This document shows, one piece after another, positions 7,651-16,462 of a stretch of DNA of 40,086 nt. The position numbers and the translations under genes are program-made. Under the pieces are notes generated by a model. It ran no database searches. It saw only the letters and a list, made by a program, of their open reading frames with translations, and was not told the origin of the DNA. The DNA lies in contig JBGCEZ010000042.1 of assembly GCA_045106735.1 (NCBI GenBank), positions 1 through 40,086 on the forward strand. Reading direction: 5' to 3'. Each line of letters starts with the position of its first letter. Within the stretch, counting starts at the first letter, position 1. Source of the DNA: JBGCEZ01 sp045106735. Lineage in GTDB: Bacteria > Planctomycetota > Phycisphaerae > Phycisphaerales > SM1A02.

Positions 7651-7680
7651 TTGAGCCCCCCGGCATTGTGGCTGCGCCAT

Positions 7681-8221
7681 GTGAGCTTGCCCCGTTTCCG
7701 TGGACAGTTTCGTTCCTTCGCCAACTCGGCAACAGGAGAACGAAGTTCGAGCGCGCCGGTTCCACGAATCCGCGGGTCGAACGCCGTCGAGGAAGAACGC
7801 AAGAGTTCGTCACGTCGTCGCGAATCGCTGGATCGGCATCAACCTGTGTGACGAGTTGAATTCCCAGATGGTCAGCACGTGTCGGCGCCCCAAATGGATC
7901 GCTGTGCCGTCTCATTGATTCAGTACTCGCCTTTGAGACTTGAGCCCGCCCGGAGCTACCTAAGCGCAGCTTCGCTCCGATTATCGGTGCATCCTCGCGC
8001 GATCGCGGCTGCAGGGCGTCATGCGTGTGCGTCGAGTGTTTGCGCCGTCGAGCCCGCCAGCGCCCGGTATCGGGGCTTCTTCGGTCATCGCCGCGGTTGG
8101 CGGTGTTCCGGGCAGGCCCTCCCTCGGAATTGAAGGACCCCGACGCTAGGCTTGCTCCCTCATGAGAGGGGATTCGGTAACGCCGCGTATCGGCGATTTT
8201 ACCGTTCTCGGGAGAAGAGCG
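7681..8221. other. Intergenic stretch without recognised feature
   Basis: Between the tRNA-linked array and the next gene I see no gene with a supported start, no RNA fold and no clear promoter. Open frames on both strands here lack a ribosome binding site and recognisable domains. The promoter of the gene at 8222 should lie in its right half. Confidence 0.5.
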
Positions 8222-8908
8222 ATGATGAAGAAGATGGCTGCCTCGGTGGTCGCGTTGTCCTGGGCCTGGACGGCCCCGAGTCACGGGGACATGACCTACA
8301 CGCTCGTCGACGACGGGACGGGGCAGGTCGCGTTGACGGGGACCGGAAGCGGTGTCGTGTCGGCGTCGCATTTCGATGGCGACTGGGATCACAACAACTG
8401 GCCGATGCCATTTCTGTTCGAAGCGGCGGGGCCGGCTGGGTACCGATCCGGCGTCGTCACTGGCAGCTTGGTCAATCTGACGACCGGCGTCAGCGTCGCG
8501 ATTCAAGAGATTCAGCTGGACCGAGATCTCCTTGGCGGCGATGACCTGCTCCTCGACACCGATGGCCCGATCGGGTTCAGTGCCGGGGACCAATTCTCGT
8601 TCACGATGACCGCCGGCAAGTTCGCGAACCTCGAGGGCGAACCGTTCCTGTTCTCATTCCTTGCCCCGGGGCCCCATGTATACGTCGGCGATCCGAACAA
8701 CTCGAACGACGAGATCTTCGGGACCGTGACCATCAATGTGGGTTCCTGTCCGGGCGACATCGACGGCAACAATGCCGTCGGCCTCGAGGACGTGCTTGCG
8801 ATCCTGGCCGATTGGGGTGCTACGGGCGGCCCGGCTGATCTCAACCTCGACGGGCAAGTCGGGCTGGCTGATCTGCTCGTGGTGCTCGGAAGCTGGGGGC
8901 CGTGCTGA
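8222..8908 (+). CDS. Exported protein with dockerin-like C-terminal tail
   Basis: The 228-residue product starts at ATGATGAAG (8222), preceded by GGGAGAAG at good spacing. An in-frame ATG at 8162 lacks one. It has a short Sec signal (MMKKMAASVVALSWAWTA), then a beta-rich domain of about 150 residues that reads like the choice-of-anchor or PEP-CTERM-associated proteins of Planctomycetes. It ends in two EF-hand-like repeats (DIDGNNAVGLEDVLAILADWG; DLNLDGQVGLADLLVVLGSWG) and a final Cys. No function is recognised for the body. It is a single gene, convergent with the esterase-PDZ gene. Confidence 0.85.
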   Translation: MMKKMAASVVALSWAWTAPSHGDMTYTLVDDGTGQVALTGTGSGVVSASHFDGDWDHNNWPMPFLFEAAGPAGYRSGVVTGSLVNLTTGVSVAIQEIQLDRDLLGGDDLLLDTDGPIGFSAGDQFSFTMTAGKFANLEGEPFLFSFLAPGPHVYVGDPNNSNDEIFGTVTINVGSCPGDIDGNNAVGLEDVLAILADWGATGGPADLNLDGQVGLADLLVVLGSWGPC

Positions 8909-9218
8909 ACCTTGAGCAATGCGTTCGGTCCGGCGGGAGGGCTTGACCGGTAACCTTGGCCGGTACGTTCGGCGGGTGAACCGTCGAATCTCGCTCGAGC
9001 CGCGATGCCGTATGCGTCATTGCTCCTTCTCGACGCGGTGCCAGGCGCTGCCGCGTCTTGCAGCGTCGCGCCGGTTGGCCGAGTTTGCTTCGCCGGCGCC
9101 GGGTGATGTGGATCCGCCGGTCGCGTGCGTTCGACTGGCGAAGCAGCCCGAACGTGTTCGGGTGAGTGGAGGGGTATGCCAGCGATTCGGCTCCAGTCCA
9201 GCGGTCAATCGTCAATCG
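8909..9218. other. Convergent intergenic region, nothing recognised
   Basis: These 310 bases lie between the ends of two convergent genes. I found no clear hairpin terminator and no coding frame with support. Confidence 0.5.
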
Positions 9219-10811
9219 TTACTCGATGACGACGGTCACGCTCCGCGTGCGGAGGGCGGACGCATCGCCGTGCGCGGCAAACGCCCGCAACGCATCCTCG
9301 GCCGATCGATCTTCGATGGGCGCGGGAAACGCGAGTCCGTTGACGACGATGGCCGCGGCGTCGTGGCCAATCGTTGCGTCGGGGAGCCACACGCGCAGCC
9401 GGCGTACGCGATGCGAAGTCACCGTGACCGTCGGGCGACCGCGATCGTCTTCGCCGATGGTCACGTCGGCGTACGCCGTTGGATCGTCGCGCGTGTAGAT
9501 CGGTTCGGGGGTGAACACCGGGAACCGGCCGCGTAGTGTCATCATCGTTCCGTCGCGATCGACTCTGGCCGCGAAGGTGTCCCCGTAGCTCGCGCGGCGC
9601 AGGGCCCGGCGAAGATCGCCCGTCCCGCGGATCGCCTGTCCGGAGAACTCGATCAGGGCGTCGCCGACTCGGATGCCACATTCGGCCGCGGGTTGACCGT
9701 CCGGCGCCTGGGTGACACGGTTGGTTCCACGCTCCAGACGCACGCCGAACCTCGGTTGGGTGGGCTGGGACATGACGTTCGATGGTGGCAATGCGGGAGC
9801 GTCGGTCGCCCCGCCGCCCGTATCCGCCCCGAGCTCCAAGATCTCCAGCCATCGAACGCTCCCGATCGACACGTCCGACGTGGTCCAGCGGAGTCGGTCG
9901 ACGTCGTCATCGCGCTTCGTGTTCAGGATGAAGTCGACCATCAGCTCGCGCTGCTGACTGAAGTACTGCGGTTGGTGATTCATCCCTGGGTAGCTGAGGA
10001 GATAAACCTGGGCGCCGAGGGCGATGGCCGATCCCAGGTGGGGCAACACGGTTCGCGACGGGTAGAGCGAGTCCTCTTGCGTGGCCACCGCGAGCATCGG
10101 CGTGGCGGCCATGTTGCCGAGGTAGAGCTGGTGGCCCGACGCACTCGCGGCGACGGCGGGGTGGCCATTCATGGCGATGAACCCAGCAAAGGGTCCAGGG
10201 GTGGCCATGGCACGGTGGTAGCAACCAGAGGCACCGTCGGAGAAGCCGGCGGCGAGAATCGACCGGTCGGGGACCGGCAAGGCCCGGCGGATGTCCCGGA
10301 CCACCGCATCAACGTGCTGCGTTCCTGGCGTCGACCACCACACGCAGTCGGCGCGGCCTTGCGGTGCGGCGATCACGAAGCCGTGTGCCTCGGCCAGCTC
10401 AGGCCAGAGCAGCGATGCATAGCCCGACGCCTGGGGCGTGCCGAGCCCTTCGCCATAGTCCGGCCGGGCCACGCTTCCGTGCAGGTGAACGACGAGCGCG
10501 GTTGGATCGGCGCCGGCGGCCACGCTTTCTGGGGTGTAGAGCTGGTACGGGCGCACCTTGCCCTCGCTGTCCGTGGCGAGGTGGGCCGACCAGCCGGAGA
10601 CGGTCGGGTGCGGGAAATCGGCGGTTGGCTGCGGGGGGACGCCGCGCTGCATTGCTTCGCGGATGTCATCCAACGTGAGTCCCGCGGCGATGGCGTTCTC
10701 GACATGGGATGGGGCGTTGTCGGGCGATGCCGACAAGATCCCGCTGAGCGCGTCATCGCCGGCGGGGAGTGCGAGACAGCAGGCGGCGGCAAAGGCGAAT
10801 GATGTGGGCAT
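9219..10811 (-). CDS. Exported serine esterase (alpha/beta hydrolase) fused to a PDZ domain
   Basis: The 530-residue protein has an N-terminal signal (MPTSFAFAAACCLALPAG) and an alpha/beta-hydrolase domain (about 85-300) of the poly(3-hydroxybutyrate) depolymerase/feruloyl esterase type. The oxyanion strand is VVHLHGS, the nucleophile elbow is GFSDGAS (Ser191), the likely acid is Asp247 (TQEDS), and the base is His279 (PGMNHQ). Residues about 350-430 form a PDZ domain (FGVRLERG...ECGIRVGDALIEFSG). The C-terminal 100 residues are beta-like and unassigned. The PDZ may bind peptides or place the enzyme in a complex. Substrate is unknown; extracellular esters or polyesters are likely. The ATG at 10811 has only a weak ribosome binding site. 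Confidence 0.85.
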   Translation of the reverse strand: MPTSFAFAAACCLALPAGDDALSGILSASPDNAPSHVENAIAAGLTLDDIREAMQRGVPPQPTADFPHPTVSGWSAHLATDSEGKVRPYQLYTPESVAAGADPTALVVHLHGSVARPDYGEGLGTPQASGYASLLWPELAEAHGFVIAAPQGRADCVWWSTPGTQHVDAVVRDIRRALPVPDRSILAAGFSDGASGCYHRAMATPGPFAGFIAMNGHPAVAASASGHQLYLGNMAATPMLAVATQEDSLYPSRTVLPHLGSAIALGAQVYLLSYPGMNHQPQYFSQQRELMVDFILNTKRDDDVDRLRWTTSDVSIGSVRWLEILELGADTGGGATDAPALPPSNVMSQPTQPRFGVRLERGTNRVTQAPDGQPAAECGIRVGDALIEFSGQAIRGTGDLRRALRRASYGDTFAARVDRDGTMMTLRGRFPVFTPEPIYTRDDPTAYADVTIGEDDRGRPTVTVTSHRVRRLRVWLPDATIGHDAAAIVVNGLAFPAPIEDRSAEDALRAFAAHGDASALRTRSVTVVIE

Positions 10812-11341
10812 GGCTTGGACTCATGAGACGATGCGGCCGGAGCGGTGGGGCCGTGGTGCGACGGTGCGGTGGGGCGATGATGTCGTGCTGCGGCAATGGA
10901 TGTCGGGGGCGTCGGTCGGTAAAGCCTACCACGGTGCGGGCAGCGTTCGGGTCGGGGTCCCTCGTGCGATCGTCCGCGTACCTCGGTGAGATCACCCGTC
11001 ATCTGTGTGAATGCTTCGAAACGGATCTTCTTGGGTGCGAGACCGAGGATGGAAGCGGCAGTCAGTGGGCCGCACGAATCACGTTCAGCTGTTGCCCGCA
11101 CGCATTCGCCCGTTCCGTCCGGCGGTGTGGCCGGGCCCCTTGCCTCGCGACTGTCTTCTGGCATCACCCGCTGGCGTGATTGCCCGAAAGAATATGTTGC
11201 ATGCATGCAGAGTCGTTTGGCGGCTGGCGTATGGAAGTGGGAATCCTTGGTGGGAGATGCGCTGTGCCCGATTGCCGTCGAATTCGTGGAGCGTCTGTTG
11301 GACCGGTATGCGCTCGCTGGCTTGCGACCGTCGGTCGTTTG
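10812..11341. other. Divergent intergenic region with uncertain gene starts
   Basis: This stretch should hold promoters for the esterase (leftward) and the FG-GAP protein (rightward). The right gene frame is open back to 11180, with possible starts at TTG 11180, ATG 11201, ATG 11231 and GTG 11342. No strong promoter boxes stand out. The part near 10838-10880 is G-rich low-complexity sequence. Confidence 0.45.
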
Positions 11342-13678
11342 GTGGCTCGATTGAGGATTTGCCATCTCTCCAGCCTCGTCGTGGTGTTCATCGGGTCCGG
11401 ATCGGAGGCCGTCGCGACCTCGTTCGTTTCGCCGGCGTCGCCCGCGTCGCCTGGCTCTCCCGGCGTGCTGACGCCGCGGGAGCATCCGGTCGGGCCGGAC
11501 CCGGTCGATGTGCTACCGACTGATGTCAATGACGACGGGCTGGTGGACGTCATCGTGGTCCGGCGTGGGTTCATCGAGGTGCTGCGGGGAGATGGGTCCG
11601 GCGATCTGAAGTCGATTTCCGAGTCGGCCTTGTCGGTTGACGCCGGGGGTGCAGCGCTCGGTGACTTCGATGCCGACGGACACGTCGACGTCATCGTGGC
11701 GGATCGTGCGGCTGGCCTCCTGCAGATCGCGCTCGGTGACGCCAGAGGAGGATTTATCCCGCAGTTGCCAGTGCGGGCGCTCGGGCAACTGGAATCGCTG
11801 CAGGCGATCGATCTGGATCGCGATGGACACCTTGACGTTCTGTACCTGAGTCGCGCCGAGAATGTGGTCGGTGCGTTGATGGGCGATGGATCCGGCAACT
11901 TCACGCCGCGAGATCCGATCACCATGGGGACCACTCCCCTCGGACTGGCCGTTGGGTTGATCAATGATGATCCTTGGCCTGATCTGGCGGTTCGCGACGC
12001 CGGTCCTGGCCACGCGATCGTTCGCTTCGGGCTCGGCGATGGACGGTTCACGCCAGCCATGGTGGCGGGTCCCATGACGCAGGGAAGTCGGATGGCAATC
12101 GGTGATGTCGACGGGGATGGTCGAAACGATCTCGTCGGGGTCGGTACCGTTCTTCCGGGACAACCCGGCTTCGCCTTCGGTTCGCCGGTCTCGTTCGACG
12201 TTCCGACCGGGGTGGTGGATGTGCGTCTCGCTCGACTCGATGACGATGGGCGTCAGGACATCGTGTTGAGCGGCTGGTTGACGGGTGAACTTGCGGTGGT
12301 GCGTGGAGCGGATGCCGGGACGGTTGACACGTACACCCGGTTCGCGATCAATGGGCCCGGGGCCGAACGTTTCAATGTTGCGATGGCGGATCTCGATGAC
12401 GACGGGCGCGTAGACGCGATCGCGGTCGACCGCGCTGCGGCTCTGATCCGGGTCGCCGCCGGGCGTTCGAATGCCGACTTTGCCGCGATCACATTCCACC
12501 GGGCGCGGAACGATGCCATCGGCGCCACCATCGCCGATCTCGACGGCGACGGGGTGCTCGACGTTGTCGCTGCGACCCAGGGTGGCGCTGGCGCGTCCAT
12601 ACTCGGTGGCCTTGGCGGTGGAGCGTTTGCCCCGTTGGAGTGGCTTGAGTCCGAAACGCGTCCACTCGAAGTCGCGGCCGTTGATCTAAACGACGACGGA
12701 AGATTGGACATCGTCGGGATCGACGCGATCGACCGGGAGGTCCAGGTACATGTCGCGGCCAATGGGGGAGCGTTCGACCCGGCGATCAGGATTCCGCTCG
12801 ATGGAACGCCGCACGGCTTGGCCGTCGGGCGTCTGAATCCGGACGCGGCGCCTTCCATCGTCGTGGCGACCCGTGCCCCCGGTGAAGTGCTGCTGATCTC
12901 GGGCGGGACCGATGGGGTCATCGAGACGGAACTCGCCGCGAGCATCGGGGTGCGGGCGACGAGCGTGCGGCTCGCCGACCTGGACGGTGATGGGCAACAG
13001 GACATTGTCGTGTCGCGGAGCCTCGACGGGGGCCTCACGGTGCTGATGCAAGGTCCTGGCGGTCGGTGGTCAGTTGACGAGTACGCATCCACGGAGCGGC
13101 TCCAGGACGTGGTGGTCGCCGATGTCGACGGCGACGGGGTCCTGGATGCGGTGGCCTCGCTGCCGTACCGCGACGCCCTGGCCATTTTCACGGGCACGGG
13201 TACCGGTGGGTTTGACGCGCCGTCGTTCGTGCCGGCGGGTCCGACCCCACTCGCCATCGCGGCCATCGACCTGAATCAAGATGGCCGGCTCGATCTGGCG
13301 GCGTCGGATGCCGCCTCATTCGAACTGCGCACGTGGTTTCAGTCGGTTGACGGCACCTTCGTGCTGGGCGCGGCGGAACCGATCGACGGACCAGCATGGG
13401 CAATCGAGTCGGCAGACCTCGATGGCGATGGGATGGCAGACTTGGTGGTGCCGGTCGACGATTCGGTGGCCATCTTCTTTGGCGCTCCACAACGGATCGC
13501 GAATTGCCGGGCGGATCTGGACGGAACCGGCTCGGTGGACGCGGGCGATCTGCAAGCGGTGCTCATCGCGTGGGGGCCGTGCTCCAGCTCGTGTGCGGCC
13601 GATCTGGATGGCGACGGCGAGATCGGCTTCGGGGATCTGCAGTGGGTACTGGCATCCTGGGGTGCGTGCGACAAGTAG
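11342..13678 (+). CDS. Exported FG-GAP/VCBS repeat protein with dockerin-like tail
   Basis: The 778-residue product is built of repeated units of about 45-60 residues. Each carries an Asp-rich calcium loop such as DVDGDGRNDLV, DLDGDGVLDVV or DLNQDGRLDLA, and together they would fold as beta-propellers of the integrin-like FG-GAP/VCBS type. It ends in two EF-hand-like dockerin repeats around residues 720-778 (DLDGTGSVDAGDLQAVLIAWG; DLDGDGEIGFGDLQWVLASWG) with Cys pairs. I chose the GTG at 11342 because it gives a compact Sec signal (ARLRICHLSSLVVVFIGSG). Starts further upstream (11201 or 11231) are possible but would put about 40 residues before the hydrophobic core. Likely an extracellular adhesion or display protein. 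Confidence 0.85.
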   Translation: MARLRICHLSSLVVVFIGSGSEAVATSFVSPASPASPGSPGVLTPREHPVGPDPVDVLPTDVNDDGLVDVIVVRRGFIEVLRGDGSGDLKSISESALSVDAGGAALGDFDADGHVDVIVADRAAGLLQIALGDARGGFIPQLPVRALGQLESLQAIDLDRDGHLDVLYLSRAENVVGALMGDGSGNFTPRDPITMGTTPLGLAVGLINDDPWPDLAVRDAGPGHAIVRFGLGDGRFTPAMVAGPMTQGSRMAIGDVDGDGRNDLVGVGTVLPGQPGFAFGSPVSFDVPTGVVDVRLARLDDDGRQDIVLSGWLTGELAVVRGADAGTVDTYTRFAINGPGAERFNVAMADLDDDGRVDAIAVDRAAALIRVAAGRSNADFAAITFHRARNDAIGATIADLDGDGVLDVVAATQGGAGASILGGLGGGAFAPLEWLESETRPLEVAAVDLNDDGRLDIVGIDAIDREVQVHVAANGGAFDPAIRIPLDGTPHGLAVGRLNPDAAPSIVVATRAPGEVLLISGGTDGVIETELAASIGVRATSVRLADLDGDGQQDIVVSRSLDGGLTVLMQGPGGRWSVDEYASTERLQDVVVADVDGDGVLDAVASLPYRDALAIFTGTGTGGFDAPSFVPAGPTPLAIAAIDLNQDGRLDLAASDAASFELRTWFQSVDGTFVLGAAEPIDGPAWAIESADLDGDGMADLVVPVDDSVAIFFGAPQRIANCRADLDGTGSVDAGDLQAVLIAWGPCSSSCAADLDGDGEIGFGDLQWVLASWGACDK

Positions 13679-14225
13679 GTCGGGGAACTGGTGGTTTGAC
13701 GGCTGCGCTTCTGGTTCGTGTCCCGCGCGGGCGTTCGATCCGGACCTTCAGGTCCAAGCGGAAGGTTGGGCGGCGTCGGAATGCCGGGAGATCGAAACTG
13801 ATGACGGGGCAGACTTGTACCTCGAGCACGCGCTGTCCGTTCGGGGCGTCTTGGCGACGCGCTCGAAGAACTGAGTTCTGACGGAGCGTGTCGCATTGAT
13901 GCTGTCGCGGACGGGCGCCGGTATGCCCCGTCGCCGCAAGAGCTCGTCCGCCTGTGCCCGGTACCTCCAGGCGGACTCAGCACAGGTTCCTCGCCGGCAA
14001 GCTGATGCACGCCGCGTACGCGACACGCGCCGAGTACCGAGGAGTGCTCGTGAACTCGGATCGAGCCGACGACGTTCCGAGAGGTCTGGCGTCTGTGGCG
14101 GTGTTCGCCGTCGACCATCCGCCCGTCCGGGGCGCGGGCGATCACGCCCCGGGGCGAGCAATCGGGGGGGGGCGAGGCGAGTGGCAAGCCGCGAGCCGTC
14201 CGTCGTTGGGGTCTTGCCGTCGGCG
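13679..14225. other. Convergent intergenic region, nothing recognised
   Basis: 547 bases between two convergent genes. Frames are open on both strands, but none has a ribosome binding site, signal or recognisable domain. No clear terminator was seen. Confidence 0.5.
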
Positions 14226-15137
14226 TCAGCACGGTCCCCACGCGGCGAGGATGGAGATCAAATCGCCGGTGTCGATCACGTCGAACGGGGCGGCGAGATC
14301 GGCGCCCGGGCCGTTCCCGCCCCAGCCCCCCAGCAGGCTGAGGAGATCGCCGATGCCGACGGCGCCGTCGGCGTTGACGTCGCCGGGGCAGGGCGCTCCG
14401 GTGATCATGAGGTCAGACGTGGAGACGAAGACTTCGCCGACGGGATCATCGCGCTGCCAGGCGATCCAGAGGACGTGGTGTCCGCTGCGGTCGGCGGGGA
14501 TCGTCAGGTCGAACGTGTAGTGCCCGGCGTCGAGCTGCACCGTCGGACGGAACAGGAATTCCATGCGATCCCAGGTCAATGGCATCGACGGATCCCAGTC
14601 TGGCGTCGTCATCCAGACGTCCCACACGCTCGGATCGTGGGGTGCGGTGGCGAAGAAGTCGACGGTGATCGTCTCGCCAGCCGCGACCGCGGTTGTCGGC
14701 CAGTCCGCACTGACCTGGTCAAGGCCGGCGTGGGTTCGAGGGTAGTCAGGCGAATCGGGATCGACGCGGCCGGCACTGGCCAACTGTCCGTCGGGGATCC
14801 ACGGCGAGTAGTCAAAGCCCGCCGGCAAGCCGGCCTGCACCGCTTCCGGGATGTTGCGCGACACTTCGTTCCACGAGTAATACGACTGCGTTCCATCCAT
14901 GGCCACCGCTTGTGCGGCCAGCGGGAAGTTCGGGTTCTCGGGATTGCTCTGGAACACGCGGTAGACGCGGCTGGTTGGACTGATCGTGGTTCCGTGGCCC
15001 ACCGCACCGGTCACGGTGAGCAAGCCGCACAGAAGTGCGCCAGACCACATCGTTCGCGATGCGAGAATTCGCCGGGATTGCGCCGGGCCGCTGCTCTGGT
15101 CAATCGGGCGATGGGAAACGTCGATCGTGCTGAACAT
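14226..15137 (-). CDS. AA10 lytic polysaccharide monooxygenase with dockerin-like tail
   Basis: The enzyme oxidatively cleaves glycosidic bonds in crystalline chitin or cellulose using copper. After the signal (hydrophobic WSGALLCGLLTVTGAVG) cleavage would expose His48 in HGTTISPTSRVY, the N-terminal His of the copper brace. The second brace His is His167 in FFATAPHDPSVWDVW. Other AA10 signatures are GTQSYYSWNEV, WIPDGQLASAG and AGLDQVSADWP. The family's usual cysteines near SRVY...CF and QLCSAG are absent. The catalytic domain is followed by two dockerin-like repeats (about 250-303) ending in AAWGPC. The ATG at 15137 has GGAG 6 bases upstream. It is probably a single gene; a surface-displayed polysaccharide oxidase is a fair inference. 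Confidence 0.9.
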   Translation of the reverse strand: MFSTIDVSHRPIDQSSGPAQSRRILASRTMWSGALLCGLLTVTGAVGHGTTISPTSRVYRVFQSNPENPNFPLAAQAVAMDGTQSYYSWNEVSRNIPEAVQAGLPAGFDYSPWIPDGQLASAGRVDPDSPDYPRTHAGLDQVSADWPTTAVAAGETITVDFFATAPHDPSVWDVWMTTPDWDPSMPLTWDRMEFLFRPTVQLDAGHYTFDLTIPADRSGHHVLWIAWQRDDPVGEVFVSTSDLMITGAPCPGDVNADGAVGIGDLLSLLGGWGGNGPGADLAAPFDVIDTGDLISILAAWGPC

Positions 15138-15652
15138 GGTGAACTCCGCGCCCCGGGGTTTCTCATGGTGCCGCGCTGCGAGCGAGAATGGAACGTGGGA
15201 CGTTCAGACGCATCAATACCGCGCCCGTGCGACCCGGCGAGCGTAGCACTGCGTCGGTGCTCGGCAATGGTGGAGTTCGGATTGAGTGCCCTGGCGGCCG
15301 CCGCAATCGGTGGCGATCACGCTTCAATGCGCAGTTCCGATGGCGCAGGGGGCCGTGGCGGCTGATGCGTGCGCAAACGATGGCGACGATGCAGGCAGGG
15401 AGCATTCTTGGAGGGCCGGCGCGAGACGCTGTCGGGATGGTGGATCTCGATGCTCGTCCAATGGCGGAACTGCATCGACGCGCCGCGATCCGTCGGCGAT
15501 GCTTTCGGCGATCGCCTTTGGGTCAGGCTTCGCATCGGCTCTGGTACCGGTTCCGGTACCAGTTCCGGTACTGGGGCGGCCGTTCATTCGGATGGGCGCG
15601 CAGAAGGGCTCGCATCCGGGGTTGGATTTCAGGGACGACGGGGCGGAGCCAA
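15138..15652. other. Intergenic region with LPMO promoter and a short GGTACC-rich repeat
   Basis: It contains the leader of the LPMO gene and a possible promoter (15240-15267). At about 15541-15575 there is a run of near-repeats of GGTACCGGTTCC/GGTACCAGTTCC on the plus strand, with self-complementary GGTACC cores. I see no supported gene. Confidence 0.5.
15240..15267 (-). promoter_or_regulatory. Possible promoter of the LPMO gene
   Basis: On the minus strand TTGCCG (15267-15262) and TACGCT (15245-15240) are 16 bases apart. The start would be near 15233, giving a leader of about 95 bases. Both boxes are partial matches. Confidence 0.3.
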
Positions 15653-16462
15653 CTATTGACACGGTCCCCACGCGTCAAGCAACTGCAGCACGTCGAGAAA
15701 GTCAACCGCGCCTGATGCGTCGATGTCTTGGGGGCACGCATCGCACGGTCCCCAAGCGGCCAGCACGCCGATCAAGTCGAACACGTCGATGAATCCCGAT
15801 TCGTTGACGTCAGCTGGGCACTCCGGGGGAATTGCGACGGCGAGTGTGAGCGTGGCGGGATCGGTCGCGAGATCGACTGTGTACTCGTCACCGAAGTCAA
15901 CGTCCACCTTCTTGCCGGTGACGGGATTGACGCCGCCGAAGTTGTTCGAATTCTCCATGCGCCCTTCACCACGTGCACTGAGGGTGAGAATCGGCGGGTG
16001 GTACCGGCCGGTGTCGACTTCACGTGCATTCAGGAGAAACGTGCTGCCGAAGTTCGGATCCGTTCCGGCAAGTTCACTGAGTTGCAGGCCATCGTCTGGA
16101 TCTGCATCGGCCGAAATCGTGAAGAACAGTGAGCTCCCTTGGTCGCGAAACTCCTGGCCGTCGATGGTGCGGAGCAATGTGAATCCGGTCAGCCCGGATG
16201 GTGTTCGGTCCTTGAGCACGCCCACGACCCGGTAGTCCACCGCGAGTACATCGGCTTCGGTCAGGATCCGCCCCGGAAGCAAGTCGCCGCCCATGCGGAG
16301 TTCGAATCGAAACGCTGTGACGTCGTTGAAGACGGGATTGACCCGGAAATCAAGGTCAGTGAACGACACCAGGAAGTCGGCGTGTGATCCGGTTGTGAGG
16401 GCGACCGCGAGTCCGCCGGCGAAGGTTGATACAGATGGGCGGTGCCTTTGCATGTGCTCCAT
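15653..16462 (-). CDS. Exported protein with two dockerin-like repeats
   Basis: The 269-residue product starts best at the ATG at 16462, which gives MEHMQRHRPSVSTFAGGLAV followed by a cleavage site near SHADF. Starts further upstream add 39 basic residues without a signal. The body (about 30-210) is beta-rich and unassigned. The phrases LLPGRILTEADVLAVDYRVV and LTLSARGEG give no family. It ends in two EF-hand-like repeats (DVNESGFIDVFDLIGVLAAWG; DIDASGAVDFLDVLQLLDAWG) with Cys residues between them. It lies in the same direction as the LPMO gene but 515 bases upstream of it, so they are probably transcribed separately. Confidence 0.82.
   Translation of the reverse strand: MEHMQRHRPSVSTFAGGLAVALTTGSHADFLVSFTDLDFRVNPVFNDVTAFRFELRMGGDLLPGRILTEADVLAVDYRVVGVLKDRTPSGLTGFTLLRTIDGQEFRDQGSSLFFTISADADPDDGLQLSELAGTDPNFGSTFLLNAREVDTGRYHPPILTLSARGEGRMENSNNFGGVNPVTGKKVDVDFGDEYTVDLATDPATLTLAVAIPPECPADVNESGFIDVFDLIGVLAAWGPCDACPQDIDASGAVDFLDVLQLLDAWGPCQ

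Larger units (their letters stand above)
7272..7680 (+). repeat. Tandem array of about 156-bp units, each carrying the tRNA-Thr 3' tail and a terminator-like hairpin
   Basis: The 23-base string starting at 7272 (last 19 bases of the tRNA plus CTTC) recurs at 7429 and 7585, so the period is 157 then 156 bases. The third unit is truncated near 7680. Each unit has the tRNA tail, a long A/T-armed hairpin around a TTC loop, then GC-rich hairpins (GTGGC-TGC-GCCAC, GTCGGCC-GAA-GGCCGAC, CCCGGC-TTC-GCCGGG). Copy 2 changes the inner stem ACCCC/GGGGT to ACCGC/GCGGT, a compensated double change that points to selection on RNA structure. The layout resembles the E. coli tyrT repeats (rtT RNA). In-frame translations through it are repetitive and probably not proteins. 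Confidence 0.9.

Noticed and set aside
7272..7680. Possible CRISPR array
   Set aside because: Units are about 156 bases, nearly identical throughout and contain the tRNA tail and hairpins. There are no short repeats with unique spacers and no cas genes.
7218..7680. tRNA-associated integration (att) site of a mobile element
   Set aside because: The tRNA 3' end is duplicated, as for att sites, but the copies are only 156 bases apart and no integrase or element lies between them.
10985..11085. Protein-like stretch on the minus strand (phrase ILGLAPKKIRFEAFTQMTGD)
   Set aside because: It looked less biased than usual antisense translation, but it is short, has no start or ribosome binding site, and the surrounding frame is repetitive. 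A gene remnant cannot be excluded.
13896..15365. 489-codon plus-strand frame opposite the LPMO gene
   Set aside because: The minus-strand LPMO has clear catalytic motifs. The plus frame has no signal, domain or ribosome binding site.
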